A stretch of DNA of 64,000 nucleotides, from assembly GCA_029551925.1 (NCBI GenBank), contig JAKPEO010000086.1, forward strand, positions 1 through 64,000, read 5' to 3'. The stretch is from a bacterium (GTDB lineage Bacteria; JAGOBX01). Of this stretch, positions 1-9,047 are shown piece by piece. The notes beneath the pieces were generated by a model that had not been told where the DNA came from, made no database searches, and worked only from the letters and a program-made list of their open reading frames with translations. Every line of letters begins with the position of its first letter. Positions within the stretch are counted from its first letter, which is position 1. The translations under genes were made by a program, and so were the position numbers.

Positions 1-1073
1 AAAAAAGAAATAATAAAAAACCACCAACCGAAAAATATTTTGCGCGTATGTTGTAAAGAAACCAAAACAATAATAATAATCAAAGGGGTGATAAGTTGAG
101 AAATATTAATTTTAAATTCTGGCGGCGGCGGATATAATCCGGCTAATTTAAAAGGCGCTAATAATTTAACAAAATAAAAAAGTGTGACATACGCCGGATA
201 CTTGATATTTTCGCGAATTGGCACGCTCGGATTTTCAGGATTATGTTCCGGCTGGATAAGTTTGGGCACGCCCATTCCAAAATCAATTTCAGCGAGCAAT
301 TGATTTTCAGGCGGTTTATGTTTTTCGCCCAATAATATCATAAAAAAGAAAAATAGACAGATGACAATAAATGGTATTTTATCAAATATTGATTTTTTTG
401 ATAATTTGCGTTTAATAAGAAAATCTGTTATTACAATAATGCCAGGATATACAATGCCCATTGGTTTTGATATAAGCGATAAAATAATAAATATACACGA
501 TAGAATGTAAATTTTATAATTATCTGTGTTTTGCAAATATTTCAGATAGCAGATGTATGACAGCAGCAAAAAAAATGAATATAATAAATCTTTGCGTTCA
601 GCTACCCACGCGACTGATTCTGTGTGCATCGGATGCGTTGCAAATAATACAGAACAAAAAGCGGCAATAAAAATAGCGCATTTCAAATAATAATCGCGGT
701 TTTCATTAAAATCAATAAGTTGACTGCGTTCGAGCATAACAATAAGAAATACTGACCAGAATACAAGCGCAGTATTGAAAATATGAAATATTATATTTGT
801 AAGATGATAATAATACGGGTCAAGTTGAAAAAAATGATATTCAATCATAAACGATAAAAGCACAAGCGGCTTATATAAATTAAGATGAAAGGAAGTAAAT
901 ATTTTTTTGATAGATTTAAACGATAATTCGCGGATGTCTGGATTATTCATTACATAATTTGCATCGTCCCAATTGACAAAATCATTTTTTAATGCTGGAT
1001 AATATGTAATGCCAGTAATAACTATTATTGCTGCAATCAAAAATAAAATATTTTTTTTGTGATTAGTATTCAT
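1..1073 (-). CDS. TMTC-like multi-pass membrane glycosyltransferase, 5' part (partial)
   Basis: The reading frame opens with ATG at 1073 and runs leftward off the window, giving about 357 residues without a stop. It starts with a membrane segment followed by NDFVNWDDANYVMNNPDI, and about residue 125 has ATHPMHTESVAWVAERKD. Both are hallmarks of the TMTC/DUF1736-type O-mannosyltransferase-like proteins, which are GT-C fold polyprenyl-phosphate-sugar transferases usually ending in TPR repeats. The acidic DD near the first extracytoplasmic loop is the expected catalytic region. The TPR part would lie outside the window. The acceptor protein or glycan is unknown. Identification as this family is firm; the function is inferred. 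Confidence 0.8.
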   Translation of the reverse strand, partial: MNTNHKKNILFLIAAIIVITGITYYPALKNDFVNWDDANYVMNNPDIRELSFKSIKKIFTSFHLNLYKPLVLLSFMIEYHFFQLDPYYYHLTNIIFHIFNTALVFWSVFLIVMLERSQLIDFNENRDYYLKCAIFIAAFCSVLFATHPMHTESVAWVAERKDLLYSFFLLLSYICYLKYLQNTDNYKIYILSCIFIILSLISKPMGIVYPGIIVITDFLIKRKLSKKSIFDKIPFIVICLFFFFMILLGEKHKPPENQLLAEIDFGMGVPKLIQPEHNPENPSVPIRENIKYPAYVTLFYFVKLLAPFKLAGLYPPPPEFKINISQLITPLIIIIVLVSLQHTRKIFFGWWFFIISF

Positions 1074-1248
1074 TTATTTTGAAATTCAATTTTATTATAT
1101 TTTTTTGAATTTTAGTTTATATTATTCTTTATTGAAATCAAGTTAAAAATTGATTTATGTCTTTGTTTTGGTGAGATGGATAAAAAAATAAAAATAATAT
1201 TATTTAGAGAGAAGAAGAAGATTTAACTCAAAAAAAGTAAAAAAAAAA

Positions 1249-2100
1249 TTAACCTAATATGATATTGTCTATTAATCTTACATTACCGACTTTTGCTGCA
1301 ATTAATAAATAACATTTTTCAGTTATTTTTGGAATTTCATCAAATTTTTTTACAGAGCGACAGGCGATATAATCCACGCTAATTTTATCGAATTTTTTTA
1401 TGTAGTTTTGGCAAGCATTTAATAATTTATCTGTTGTAATACTATGATTTTTTAAAAATAACTCCTTTCCTAATTTTAAGGTTTTATTTAATTGCAGCGC
1501 TAATTGATAATCGTCTTTATTTAGGCGCACATTTCGCGAACTTAATGCTAAACCATTTTCATCTCTTATTATTGGCATAATTTTTATTTTGCAATCAAAA
1601 TTAAGATCTTGACACATTTTTGTAAGAATAAATGCTTGCTGCGCATCTTTTTGTCCTAAATACATTATTGTTGGTTGTGTAATATTTAATAATTTAGCAA
1701 CAATAGTAGTAACGCCTCGAAAATGTGTGGGCCTAAATTCGCCTTCTAATATTTTATTATAATTATCAACATCGACAAATGTCGAATATCCAATAGGATA
1801 CATAATTTCATTATTAGGATAAAATAAATAATTTACATTTAATTGATTAATTAACAAATAATCTCTTTTATAATCACGCGGATATATGTTAAAATCTTCA
1901 TTTGCTCCAAATTGCGTGGGATTAACATATATAGAAACAATTGTTATATCATTTTCTTTTTTACTCGCGCGAATTAAAGATAAATGTCCTTCGTGAAGAT
2001 AACCCATAGTGGGAACAAAACCAATTGATTTATTAGATAATTTTATTGTTTTTATTATTTTTTTTAAAGATGATATTGATTTTATAGTTTTCGTTTTCAT
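1249..2100 (-). CDS. panC: Pantothenate synthetase (pantoate--beta-alanine ligase)
   Basis: This enzyme condenses pantoate with beta-alanine using ATP, the last step of vitamin B5 and so of coenzyme A precursor synthesis, in the cytoplasm. The 283-residue protein has the usual length. Residues 29-39 (VPTMGYLHEGH) carry the HxGH nucleotide-binding signature, YLGQKDAQQ follows near residue 147, and GLALSSRNVRL near residue 185 is the KMSKS-like loop. panB and panD are not in the window, so it is an isolated gene. No Shine-Dalgarno is visible before the ATG at 2100. A strong hairpin lies directly upstream and ends rubrerythrin transcription, so panC needs its own promoter or read-through. Confidence 0.96.
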   Translation of the reverse strand: MKTKTIKSISSLKKIIKTIKLSNKSIGFVPTMGYLHEGHLSLIRASKKENDITIVSIYVNPTQFGANEDFNIYPRDYKRDYLLINQLNVNYLFYPNNEIMYPIGYSTFVDVDNYNKILEGEFRPTHFRGVTTIVAKLLNITQPTIMYLGQKDAQQAFILTKMCQDLNFDCKIKIMPIIRDENGLALSSRNVRLNKDDYQLALQLNKTLKLGKELFLKNHSITTDKLLNACQNYIKKFDKISVDYIACRSVKKFDEIPKITEKCYLLIAAKVGNVRLIDNIILG

Positions 2101-2113
2101 AATAAAATTAACT

Positions 2114-2151
2114 AAAAAATATGCCCGTATTTTTTTACGGGCATATTTTTT
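2114..2151 (-). terminator. Rho-independent terminator after rubrerythrin
   Basis: A 16-bp perfect stem (2114-2129 with 2136-2151) encloses a 6-nt T loop. The core is TATGCCCGTA/TACGGGCATA and both outer ends are A6/T6 runs, so it can serve as a terminator in either direction. It lies 18 bp after the rubrerythrin stop codon and before panC, both on the minus strand. Confidence 0.85.
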
Positions 2152-2169
2152 GAAAGAAGAAGAGGTAAA

Positions 2170-2766
2170 TTAATAGTTTTCAGCATATACTTCAAAATAT
2201 GCTTTTGGATGCTGACACGCCGGACATTTTTCAAGAGCATCTGTTCCTTCGTGAATGTATCCGCAGTTACGACATTTCCATCTTATTTTAGTTGATTTTT
2301 TGAACACCTGATTTTTTTCAATATTTTCTGCTAATTTTTTATATTTTTTTTCGTGTTCTTTTTCGACTGTTGCAACCATTCTAAAGAGAGTAGCAATATC
2401 TTTAAAGCCCTCAGCTTCCGCATCGTCAGCAAATTTTGGATATAATTGTACCCATTCTTCATTTTCACCTGCTGCTGCAAACTTTAAATTATTAAGAGTA
2501 TCTCCTAATGCTACTGGATAACTGCCAGTGACAGGTAATACTAATGCATCTTTTGTAACATCAATATATTCTGCGATTTTTTTGAAAAATAATTTCGCAT
2601 GTTCTTTTTCATTATTAGCAGTGTCAATGAATATTTCTTCAATTTGTTTATACCCCTCTTTTGACGCTATTGACGCATAATAAGTATAACGATTGCGCGC
2701 TTGCGATTCGCCAGCAAAAGCATTAATTAAATTTTGCAATGTTTTTGTGCCTTGTAATTTACTCAT
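2170..2766 (-). CDS. rbr: Rubrerythrin
   Basis: Rubrerythrin is a cytoplasmic peroxidase of anaerobes that reduces hydrogen peroxide with electrons from rubredoxin or NADH systems. The 198-residue protein has the classic two-part layout: a ferritin-like diiron domain (residues 1-150) with GESQARNRY, NEKEHAK and VEKEHEK iron-ligand segments, and a C-terminal rubredoxin domain with WKCRNCGY and EKCPACQHP, i.e. two CxxC pairs. An AAGGAG ribosome site lies 8 nt before the ATG. A possible promoter lies about 80-115 bp upstream (TTGATT, 17 bp, TAATAT on the minus strand). Monocistronic, ended by the hairpin at 2114-2151. Confidence 0.97.
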   Translation of the reverse strand: MSKLQGTKTLQNLINAFAGESQARNRYTYYASIASKEGYKQIEEIFIDTANNEKEHAKLFFKKIAEYIDVTKDALVLPVTGSYPVALGDTLNNLKFAAAGENEEWVQLYPKFADDAEAEGFKDIATLFRMVATVEKEHEKKYKKLAENIEKNQVFKKSTKIRWKCRNCGYIHEGTDALEKCPACQHPKAYFEVYAENY

Positions 2767-3367
2767 TTTTTGTTACTCCTTATTTTTTTTTAGAATTTAA
2801 TTAATTATGAGAAAAAGTAAATTTTTTATTTTTTTATATTAAAAATAATTTTATAAAAAATCAAGTAATTTTATATGTTTTCGCTTTTATTTAGGGCGGG
2901 ACAACAATTCACCATAAATTGTTTCAAAAAATAAAAAATATATTGGGCGAAAAGAGAAAAAAGCTGTTTAATTAACAAACGCAGATAAAAATCTATAACG
3001 AATGAGAAGAAGCAAAGATTTTTTTCAAACTCTTTATTTAATTTTAATATTGAATTGTGGAATTTTGATTTTGATTGAGTGAGGTTTGAATTTTTTTGGA
3101 TTAAAAAACAAAAAAACAACTTGATTTTTCAGCTTACGCCGCTTCCTATAAGACATATTATGTAAACTAATTAATTCGCTCAAAATATCCAACTAACTAA
3201 AAAACAAAGCAAAATAAAAAAATAATTTGTTTTTTTATCTTGTAAAATAAAAAATAAATATTAAAATATCTTTATTTAGATTACACATAATTTACTTTTA
3301 TGTTTTTCAAATATGTTTTTCAAAAAAAATTAAACAAAAATTATTTTTTTATTTAGGAGTTTTTTTT
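2767..3367. other. Gene-free 600-bp spacer holding a dif-like site
   Basis: No convincing gene is seen between rubrerythrin and the M48 protease, although they diverge and need only short promoters. The stretch is very A+T-rich with long A and T runs. An 82-codon minus-strand frame at 2871-3119 has biased composition, no ribosome site and no recognisable family. The notable element is the dif-like sequence at 3141-3168. The right end carries the M48 gene's AGGAG at 3356-3360. Confidence 0.6.
3141..3168 (+). other. dif: Putative XerC/XerD dif recombination site
   Basis: The 28 bp read as GCTTCCTATAA (left, XerC-type arm), GACATA (central six) and TTATGTAAACT (right, XerD-type arm). From memory, the Bacillus subtilis dif has arms ACTTCCTAGAA and TTATGTAAACT: the right arm is identical and the left arm matches at 9 of 11 positions. 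The 11-6-11 spacing is exactly that of chromosomal dif sites, where XerCD resolves chromosome dimers under FtsK control. It sits in an unusually long gene-free spacer. A mobile element that uses Xer recombination would carry a similar site, but no such element is seen. Confidence 0.8.
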
Positions 3368-4729
3368 ATGATAAAAAAAATAAATAAAAAATTTGTAGTT
3401 TTGTTTTTATCTTCGCTGACTATTTTATTGATTATTTATAATTGCGCTTATAATCCGGTCACAGGTAAAAAAGAATTGTCATTTATGTCTGAAAGTATGG
3501 AGCAAAAAACCGGTGAACAATATTATCCATTTTACACGCAAGTAAGCAATGGTTTATTTCCGGATAAAGAATTACAGGAATATGTTTCGCAAGTTGGTAA
3601 TAGTTTATTAAATCACCCGCACCGCAGAAATTTCAAATACGAATTTAATGTTATAAATACATCAGTGCCAAACGCCTATGCATTACCTGGCGGCAAAGTC
3701 AGTATTACTCGCGGATTATTAGTAAAAATGCAAAATGAAGACCAATTGGCTGGAGTATTAGGTCATGAAATAGGGCATATAAATGCGAGACATACTGCTG
3801 ACAGATATACAAAAACAATATTAGCGCAAGCAGTATTACTTGCCGGCGCTTATTATTTAGAGAAGAAAAATGTCAAACAAAGCGAAATATATATTGCCGC
3901 AGGATTTTTTGGTTCGCAACTTACATTATTAAAATACAGCAGAGATAATGAACGCGAAGCTGATAAATTAGGCGTAGAATATATGGTAAATTCTGGGTAT
4001 AATCCGCAAGGCTATGTTGAATTAATGGAAATTTTAAAATCATTGCATGATAGAGAACCGTCAAAATTAGAAGCGTTTTTTTCTACGCATCCACTGACAT
4101 CAGAGAGAATTGCTGATGCAAAAAATCTGATTGCTTCACAATATTCTGTTCATTCTTCAACGCGCGATTTAAAAACGCAAGTATTCGCAGAAAAAACTAA
4201 TATTCTAAAATTAACTGAAAAAGCATATTCAACATTTGATGAAGGAATAGCATTATTAAAAAATAAAAATTATAAAGAAGCGGAGAAAAAATTTAACGAT
4301 GCTATAAATCAATACAATAAAGATTCCTTATTTTATTCGTATTTATCTTTTACAAAATCTAAATTAGGAAATTATAGAGATGCTTTAAATGTGGCAGAAA
4401 AAGCTGTGAGTTTGTATCCTGATTTTTATATTGCGCGCTTAGTCAAAGGTATAGCACTGGCAGAATTAAAAGATTACAATAACGCTATAATCGAATTAAA
4501 TCAAGCAAATAATTTAGTAGCAAGCAGCAATGCGACTGCTGCATTTTATCTTGCTAAATCATATGATGAAATAAAGGATATTACAAAAGCAGTGGCATCA
4601 TACAAAAAAGTTTTAGAACTAACAGAAGAGCCGGAAATGGTAAATTACGCTAAATCAAGATTAAGTATATTAGCGCCAGAACCAGCGCCTGCTCCAACTA
4701 CTGCGCCACCAACAAAATCAGCATCATAA
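3368..4729 (+). CDS. M48-family metalloprotease lipoprotein with C-terminal TPR repeats (BepA-like)
   Basis: A periplasmic zinc protease of the type that handles misassembled outer-membrane proteins. The N-terminus has a hydrophobic stretch ending at Cys26 (IIYNCAYNPVTGKKEL); CxxNPVTGxxEL is the usual start of mature M48 lipoproteins, though the lipobox residue before Cys is Asn, which is not canonical. HEIGH at 133-137 supplies two zinc ligands and the catalytic Glu, and NEREADKLG near 194-202 supplies the third ligand. Residues about 285-430 form tandem TPR repeats, followed by a Pro/Ala-rich tail. AGGAG lies 7 nt before the ATG. 453 residues, close to BepA/YfgC size. Confidence 0.93.
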   Translation: MIKKINKKFVVLFLSSLTILLIIYNCAYNPVTGKKELSFMSESMEQKTGEQYYPFYTQVSNGLFPDKELQEYVSQVGNSLLNHPHRRNFKYEFNVINTSVPNAYALPGGKVSITRGLLVKMQNEDQLAGVLGHEIGHINARHTADRYTKTILAQAVLLAGAYYLEKKNVKQSEIYIAAGFFGSQLTLLKYSRDNEREADKLGVEYMVNSGYNPQGYVELMEILKSLHDREPSKLEAFFSTHPLTSERIADAKNLIASQYSVHSSTRDLKTQVFAEKTNILKLTEKAYSTFDEGIALLKNKNYKEAEKKFNDAINQYNKDSLFYSYLSFTKSKLGNYRDALNVAEKAVSLYPDFYIARLVKGIALAELKDYNNAIIELNQANNLVASSNATAAFYLAKSYDEIKDITKAVASYKKVLELTEEPEMVNYAKSRLSILAPEPAPAPTTAPPTKSAS

Positions 4730-4788
4730 AAAAATTAAGAATTAAATTGTTTTTTTATGATTTCGCCTCTTCTCTTTTCTTTTATGCT

Positions 4789-4824
4789 ATTTTAGAATTT
4801 TAGAAATTTCTAAAATTCTAAAAT
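4789..4824. terminator. 36-bp perfect palindrome between convergent genes
   Basis: The sequence is self-complementary over all 36 bp (two 18-bp arms, centre AAATTT at 4804-4809). It lies between the M48 gene (+) and recD2 (-), where a bidirectional terminator is expected, but it contains only four G/C pairs. Its core TTTAGAAATTTCTAAA is shared with the longer palindrome at 8982-9031. Confidence 0.6.
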
Positions 4825-4846
4825 TGTAAATTTGTGTGTGGCTTGT

Positions 4847-7159
4847 TTATTTTTTTAATAATTCAGCGATATACGAATTCCGTTGTTCTGTTAAATTGCG
4901 TTTGATACCTGAATAAAATACAGACAATTTTCCTATAATAATACACATTTTTTTTGCGCGGGTAATGGCTGTATATATTAAGTTTTTATTCAAATTTATA
5001 TAATAATCCGCGCACATCGGCAATATAACGCAATCAAATTCGCTGCCTTGACTTTTATGGACTGTTATTGCATAAGCAAGATAACATTCATCAGCGTCAG
5101 CTGGCGAATAATAGGTTATTAAATCGTCAAATTGCGCAATCATATAAGCTGTATTCAATTCGCCAATATTATTTTTATTAATATAATTTTTTATTAGTTT
5201 TTTATCGTCTGCGCTTTCAATTAATTCGTCAATATTATTTCCAACAGCCAATACTTTCCCAATATCTCCATTCATAATCTGTTTATTATAATTATTTTTT
5301 AATTGTATTATTCTATCGCCTGTCTCATAAATAGCGCTGCCGTATTGAAAATAATATTTTTTATTAGGCTGCTGCTGGTTTTGAATAGCGCTATTTTTTT
5401 TGAGTTCCATATTAATATTATCAACGCCTAATAATCCTTTGTATATCGGCGCCAGTATCTGAATATTATCTTGATGAAATCCGAAATTCGGCAATCTTTT
5501 ATGAAATAATTCGATAATTTCGTTTAAGGTCTCTTTTTTTTCTTCTTTGTTAATCACAAAAAAATCCGATTTTTTGGAATTTTTAATAATTATATTTTGA
5601 TTTTTAATTATATTGTGAGCGTTCAAAATTATCAGCGAATCTTCGTCCTGCCTAAATATTTCTGTGAGTATTCCAACCGCTATTTTTTCTGACTTGATAA
5701 TATCGTTTAATAAATTACCTGCCGAGACGCTCGGCAATTGATTCACATCGCCAATCATTATTAAAATCGTATCGTCATTAAGCGCTTTTAGTAAATTATA
5801 AAACAAATATATATCGACCATACTAAATTCATCTATTATTAAAACATCAACAGGTAATTTATTATTCTCATTGCGCTGAAATCCTTGCTGCGGCGAATAT
5901 TCCAATAATCTATGTATAGTCTGCGCTTGCTCGTATGTTAATTCGCTCAATCTTTTAGCGGCTCTGCCAGTCGGCGAACATAATTTTACTGACATCTTCT
6001 TCTTATTAAATAATTTTACAATAAAATTTGTTATGGTTGTTTTGCCAGTGCCCGGACCGCCGGTTAGCACAAACACTTTATTTAATAACGCTGATTTTAT
6101 AACATTTTTTTGAGTGTCTGATAATTTTATTTTTTCAAGATTTTCAATTTTTTTTATTTCTTCGTTTATCGTAATTTCATCAAATAATATTAACAGCCGG
6201 CGCTGCGCAATTAACGCTTTTAATCTTTCAGATATTCCTCGTTCGCAATAGTAATTCCATTTTAAATAAATTTTATTTTCATCTATTAAAATATCAGCGT
6301 TTGAGATTTTTTCTTTATTTTCTAATAATTCTTTAATTTTGGTCTTTTCAATTTTTAATAATTCATAAGTTTCATTAATAACCTCTTCTTCTATCAAAAA
6401 ACTATGGCCCTTTTCCGCAGCTTCTGTTAAAATATAAAATATCGCATTAATTATTCTTCTGTCGTCGTCTTCACTAAATCCGAGTTTTATTGCAATTTCA
6501 TCTGCTTTTTTAAAACCAATACCTTTTATATCTTTGATTAAAATATACGGATTTTCCTGCAAAATTTTTATTGTGTCATTGCCGTAATTTTTAAATAATT
6601 TATAACTGAATTTTATCGAAATTTTATGTTCTGCAAGAAACAGCATTATATTTTTTATATTTTGATGATTGCGATAGCCATTGATTATTGCGTTCATTTT
6701 GGCATCGCCGATATTATGCACTTCCTTCAATCGTTCAGGAAAATTTTCGATAATCTGCAAGGTTTGCGCGCCAAATACCGCCACGATTTTTTCAGCGGTC
6801 TTTATACCGATATTTTTAATCAGCCCAGACCCTAAATATTTTATTATCGCTTCCGGCGTGGTCGGAGTGAGTATTTCACAATCAGTAAAACAAAATTGCA
6901 GCCCGTATATTTTGTCATTTGCCCAATATCCGTCAAGTTCAAGCTGCATTCCTTCGCACGGCTCAATAACTTTGCCTTTACAAATAACAGAAATATTAGT
7001 AGCTGAAATTAAAAACTTAAAAATTGTAAAATTGTTTTCTTGGTTATAAAAAATTATTTTGTCAATAGCGCCGGAAATTTTTGCGGCTTTTAAAATATTA
7101 TCAGGTATATCGTCTGGACTGACTTTTTCAGAAAAAAAATTTTTAGAGAAATCTAACAT
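4847..7159 (-). CDS. recD2: RecD2-type 5'-3' DNA helicase
   Basis: A superfamily 1B helicase of the RecD2 group, which unlike RecBCD's RecD acts without RecB and RecC and is linked to DNA repair. Order of parts: N-terminal region, helix-hairpin-helix repeats near residues 108-235 (GLIKNIGIKTAEKIV, IKGIGFKKADEIA), Walker A GGPGTGKTT at 367-375, Walker B VLIIDEFSM near 440, GDVNQLPSVSAGN, EIFRQ, and the C-terminal UvrD_C2-like segment AYAITVHKSQGSEFD with LIYTAITRAKK. 770 residues fits the family. It follows clpX by 39 bp on the same strand and is probably co-transcribed. The helicase is unrelated in sequence to the RecBCD nuclease subunits, none of which is here. Confidence 0.93.
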   Translation of the reverse strand: MLDFSKNFFSEKVSPDDIPDNILKAAKISGAIDKIIFYNQENNFTIFKFLISATNISVICKGKVIEPCEGMQLELDGYWANDKIYGLQFCFTDCEILTPTTPEAIIKYLGSGLIKNIGIKTAEKIVAVFGAQTLQIIENFPERLKEVHNIGDAKMNAIINGYRNHQNIKNIMLFLAEHKISIKFSYKLFKNYGNDTIKILQENPYILIKDIKGIGFKKADEIAIKLGFSEDDDRRIINAIFYILTEAAEKGHSFLIEEEVINETYELLKIEKTKIKELLENKEKISNADILIDENKIYLKWNYYCERGISERLKALIAQRRLLILFDEITINEEIKKIENLEKIKLSDTQKNVIKSALLNKVFVLTGGPGTGKTTITNFIVKLFNKKKMSVKLCSPTGRAAKRLSELTYEQAQTIHRLLEYSPQQGFQRNENNKLPVDVLIIDEFSMVDIYLFYNLLKALNDDTILIMIGDVNQLPSVSAGNLLNDIIKSEKIAVGILTEIFRQDEDSLIILNAHNIIKNQNIIIKNSKKSDFFVINKEEKKETLNEIIELFHKRLPNFGFHQDNIQILAPIYKGLLGVDNINMELKKNSAIQNQQQPNKKYYFQYGSAIYETGDRIIQLKNNYNKQIMNGDIGKVLAVGNNIDELIESADDKKLIKNYINKNNIGELNTAYMIAQFDDLITYYSPADADECYLAYAITVHKSQGSEFDCVILPMCADYYINLNKNLIYTAITRAKKMCIIIGKLSVFYSGIKRNLTEQRNSYIAELLKK

Positions 7160-7198
7160 TTTTAGAAGCGTCTATCTTTGTTAGAGAATAAAAAAAAA

Positions 7199-8458
7199 TC
7201 AACTGACTTTTTTTAGGTCTTCTTCTTTTATATTTAAAGTGGTTAATACATATTTTCCGTCTATTACAAATTCTTGTTTCTTTTTGTTTTTAGTCGGAAG
7301 TTGAAACATCGGCTGTTTTAAAAGAGTATCTACCACTCCTCTTAATCCGCGCGCACCAGTCTTGCGTTTTTTGGCTATTTTGATTATCATATTTAATGCC
7401 TCTTCTGTAAATGATAAATCAATATTGTCTAATGCCATTATTTCTTTATATTGTTTGATAATAGAATTTTTTGGTTCAATTAATATTCTTTTATAATCTT
7501 CGTCAGTTAATTCGCGAAATGTAGTAATTATTGGAAATCTGCCGACTAATTCTGGAATAATGCCGAATTTTATTAAATCGTGCGGTTCGACTTGCGAAAT
7601 TATATCAGATATATCGCGCTGTTCGGATTTTGAAATCGGTTTTGCGCCAAACCCCATAGTTTTACTGTGTATTCTACGCTCGATAATTTTTTCTAATCCC
7701 TCAAAACTGCCGCCAGCGATAAACAATATATGCGAAGTATCAACAAGCAATAATTTTTGATGCGGATGTTTGCGACCGCCGTCAGGCGGAACTGTTGCTT
7801 TATAGCCCTCTACTAATTTTAATAACGCTTGCTGCACGCCTTCGCCAGAAACATCGCGTGTAATAGACGGATTTTCAGATTTTCTCGCAATTTTATCTAT
7901 TTCATCAATATATACTATCCCGCGTTCAGCAGTTTCAATATTACCGTCAGCCGCTGTGACTAACCGCGATAATAATTCTTCGACATCACTGCCAACATAT
8001 CCGGCTTGCGTTAAGGTTGTTGCATCGCCGATTACATTCGGAACATTCAATATTTTGCTTAATGTTTTTACTATATATGTTTTTCCTACGCCAGTAGGTC
8101 CTATCATTAAAATATTGCTTTTTTCTATTTCTGTATTATTTATTACAGGATTATTTATTCTTTTGTAGTGATTATATACTGCTACTGCCAATGATTTTTT
8201 CGCTTCTTCTTGACCAATAACATATTGTGATAAAATTTCATATATTTCTTTCGGCAATAAATCAAAATGAAATTTTAGTTTACCACCTAATACAGATAAT
8301 TCCTTTTTTTTTTCTGTTACTATCGAATTACAAACATTAATACATTCTTCACAAATATATACGCCTGGTCCGGAAATTAATATTCCTTCTACTTGTAATT
8401 CACTGCGCTGACAAAATGAACAATATCTTGTATTGCTGTTTTTAGTTTGACGAGCCAT
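7199..8458 (-). CDS. clpX: ATP-dependent Clp protease ATP-binding subunit ClpX
   Basis: AAA+ unfoldase that feeds ssrA-tagged and other substrates to ClpP. Zinc-binding N-domain with Cys13, Cys16, Cys36 and Cys39; Walker A GPTGVGKT at 120-127; pore loop GYVG; Walker [11 protein letters not shown]; sensor-2 box [11 protein letters not shown]. The 419-residue length is typical. clpP, tig and lon are not adjacent, in contrast to the common tig-clpP-clpX order; here it sits between fliE (62 bp upstream) and recD2 (39 bp downstream). An AGGAG lies rather far (15 nt) from the ATG. Confidence 0.97.
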   Translation of the reverse strand: MARQTKNSNTRYCSFCQRSELQVEGILISGPGVYICEECINVCNSIVTEKKKELSVLGGKLKFHFDLLPKEIYEILSQYVIGQEEAKKSLAVAVYNHYKRINNPVINNTEIEKSNILMIGPTGVGKTYIVKTLSKILNVPNVIGDATTLTQAGYVGSDVEELLSRLVTAADGNIETAERGIVYIDEIDKIARKSENPSITRDVSGEGVQQALLKLVEGYKATVPPDGGRKHPHQKLLLVDTSHILFIAGGSFEGLEKIIERRIHSKTMGFGAKPISKSEQRDISDIISQVEPHDLIKFGIIPELVGRFPIITTFRELTDEDYKRILIEPKNSIIKQYKEIMALDNIDLSFTEEALNMIIKIAKKRKTGARGLRGVVDTLLKQPMFQLPTKNKKKQEFVIDGKYVLTTLNIKEEDLKKVS

Positions 8459-8520
8459 AGATAATTTAGATTTCTCCTGAAAGAATATTTTTTTGGTTTT
8501 TTATATGTCAACTTAACAAC

Positions 8521-8841
8521 TTAACGCAGCATTGTTAATTGATTGTAAGCGTTCATCAATAAATTTCTTACTTGCATTGTAAATTCAAGTGCCATATTGG
8601 CTTTTTGCCCGGCAATCATCACATCATGAACATTTGATATTTCTCCGAGCACTAATTTTTTATTTAATTCTTCTGCATGAAATTGCGCATTATTTGTATC
8701 AATCAATTGGTCTTTTAAATACGAAGCAAAACTATTAGTTAATTCCAATCCTTCAGATTTTCGTTTTTCTACTATATCATTTTTCTTTTCAATTTTATCT
8801 ATTAAAGTTTTTGTCGGTTGTAAATCTGTTATTTTCATCAT
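8521..8841 (-). CDS. fliE: Flagellar hook-basal body protein FliE
   Basis: FliE joins the MS ring to the proximal rod in the basal body. The 106-residue protein has the family's conserved C-terminal half: DVMIAGQKANMALEFTMQVR followed by NLLMNAYNQLTMLR, which matches the (E/Q)KAxLxFxxxxxVRNKxxxAYxEIMxM pattern. The start is taken at the first of two adjacent ATG codons, with a GGAG 10 nt upstream. fliE normally precedes fliF in a large flagellar operon; here no other flagellar gene is within the window, so it is a displaced gene apparently co-transcribed with clpX. Confidence 0.85.
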   Translation of the reverse strand: MMKITDLQPTKTLIDKIEKKNDIVEKRKSEGLELTNSFASYLKDQLIDTNNAQFHAEELNKKLVLGEISNVHDVMIAGQKANMALEFTMQVRNLLMNAYNQLTMLR

Positions 8842-8981
8842 AATAAATTACTCCACAAAAATATTTTATGTTATTTTATATTTACAATTTTATTTTGTCA
8901 AATGTTTTTTCAATTTTTGATGAAAATCTAAATATATATTAGATAAATTCAGAAGGCAAAAAAATAAAATAAATATAAATA

Positions 8982-9031
8982 CAAATAGCCAAAGTAAGTT
9001 TAGAAATTTCTAAACTTACTTTGGCTATTTG
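8982..9031 (-). terminator. 50-bp perfect palindrome after the TonB receptor gene
   Basis: Twenty-five bases pair perfectly with the next twenty-five (outer ends CAAATAGCC/GGCTATTTG, centre TTTAGAAATTTCTAAA). It begins 16 bp after the stop of the TonB-dependent receptor, the last gene of the ECF operon, and precedes fliE by 140 bp. A role as transcription terminator fits the place, but there is no clean T tract on the minus strand and a loop-free 25-bp arm is longer than terminators usually have. Confidence 0.6.
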
Positions 9032-9047
9032 CGTGTTTTGGCACCAA

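Noticed and set aside
2871-3119. 82-codon minus-strand frame in the rubrerythrin-M48 spacer
   Set aside because: Low-complexity Phe/Leu/Lys/Asn composition as expected of random A+T-rich DNA, no ribosome site, no family resemblance.
3141-3168. Reading the dif-like site as the edge of a Xer-dependent mobile element
   Set aside because: Only one copy was seen, and flanking genes are ordinary housekeeping genes with no integrative-element content.
6681-7049. 122-codon plus-strand frame opposite recD2
   Set aside because: Lies wholly antisense to a well-supported helicase gene and shows no recognisable domain.
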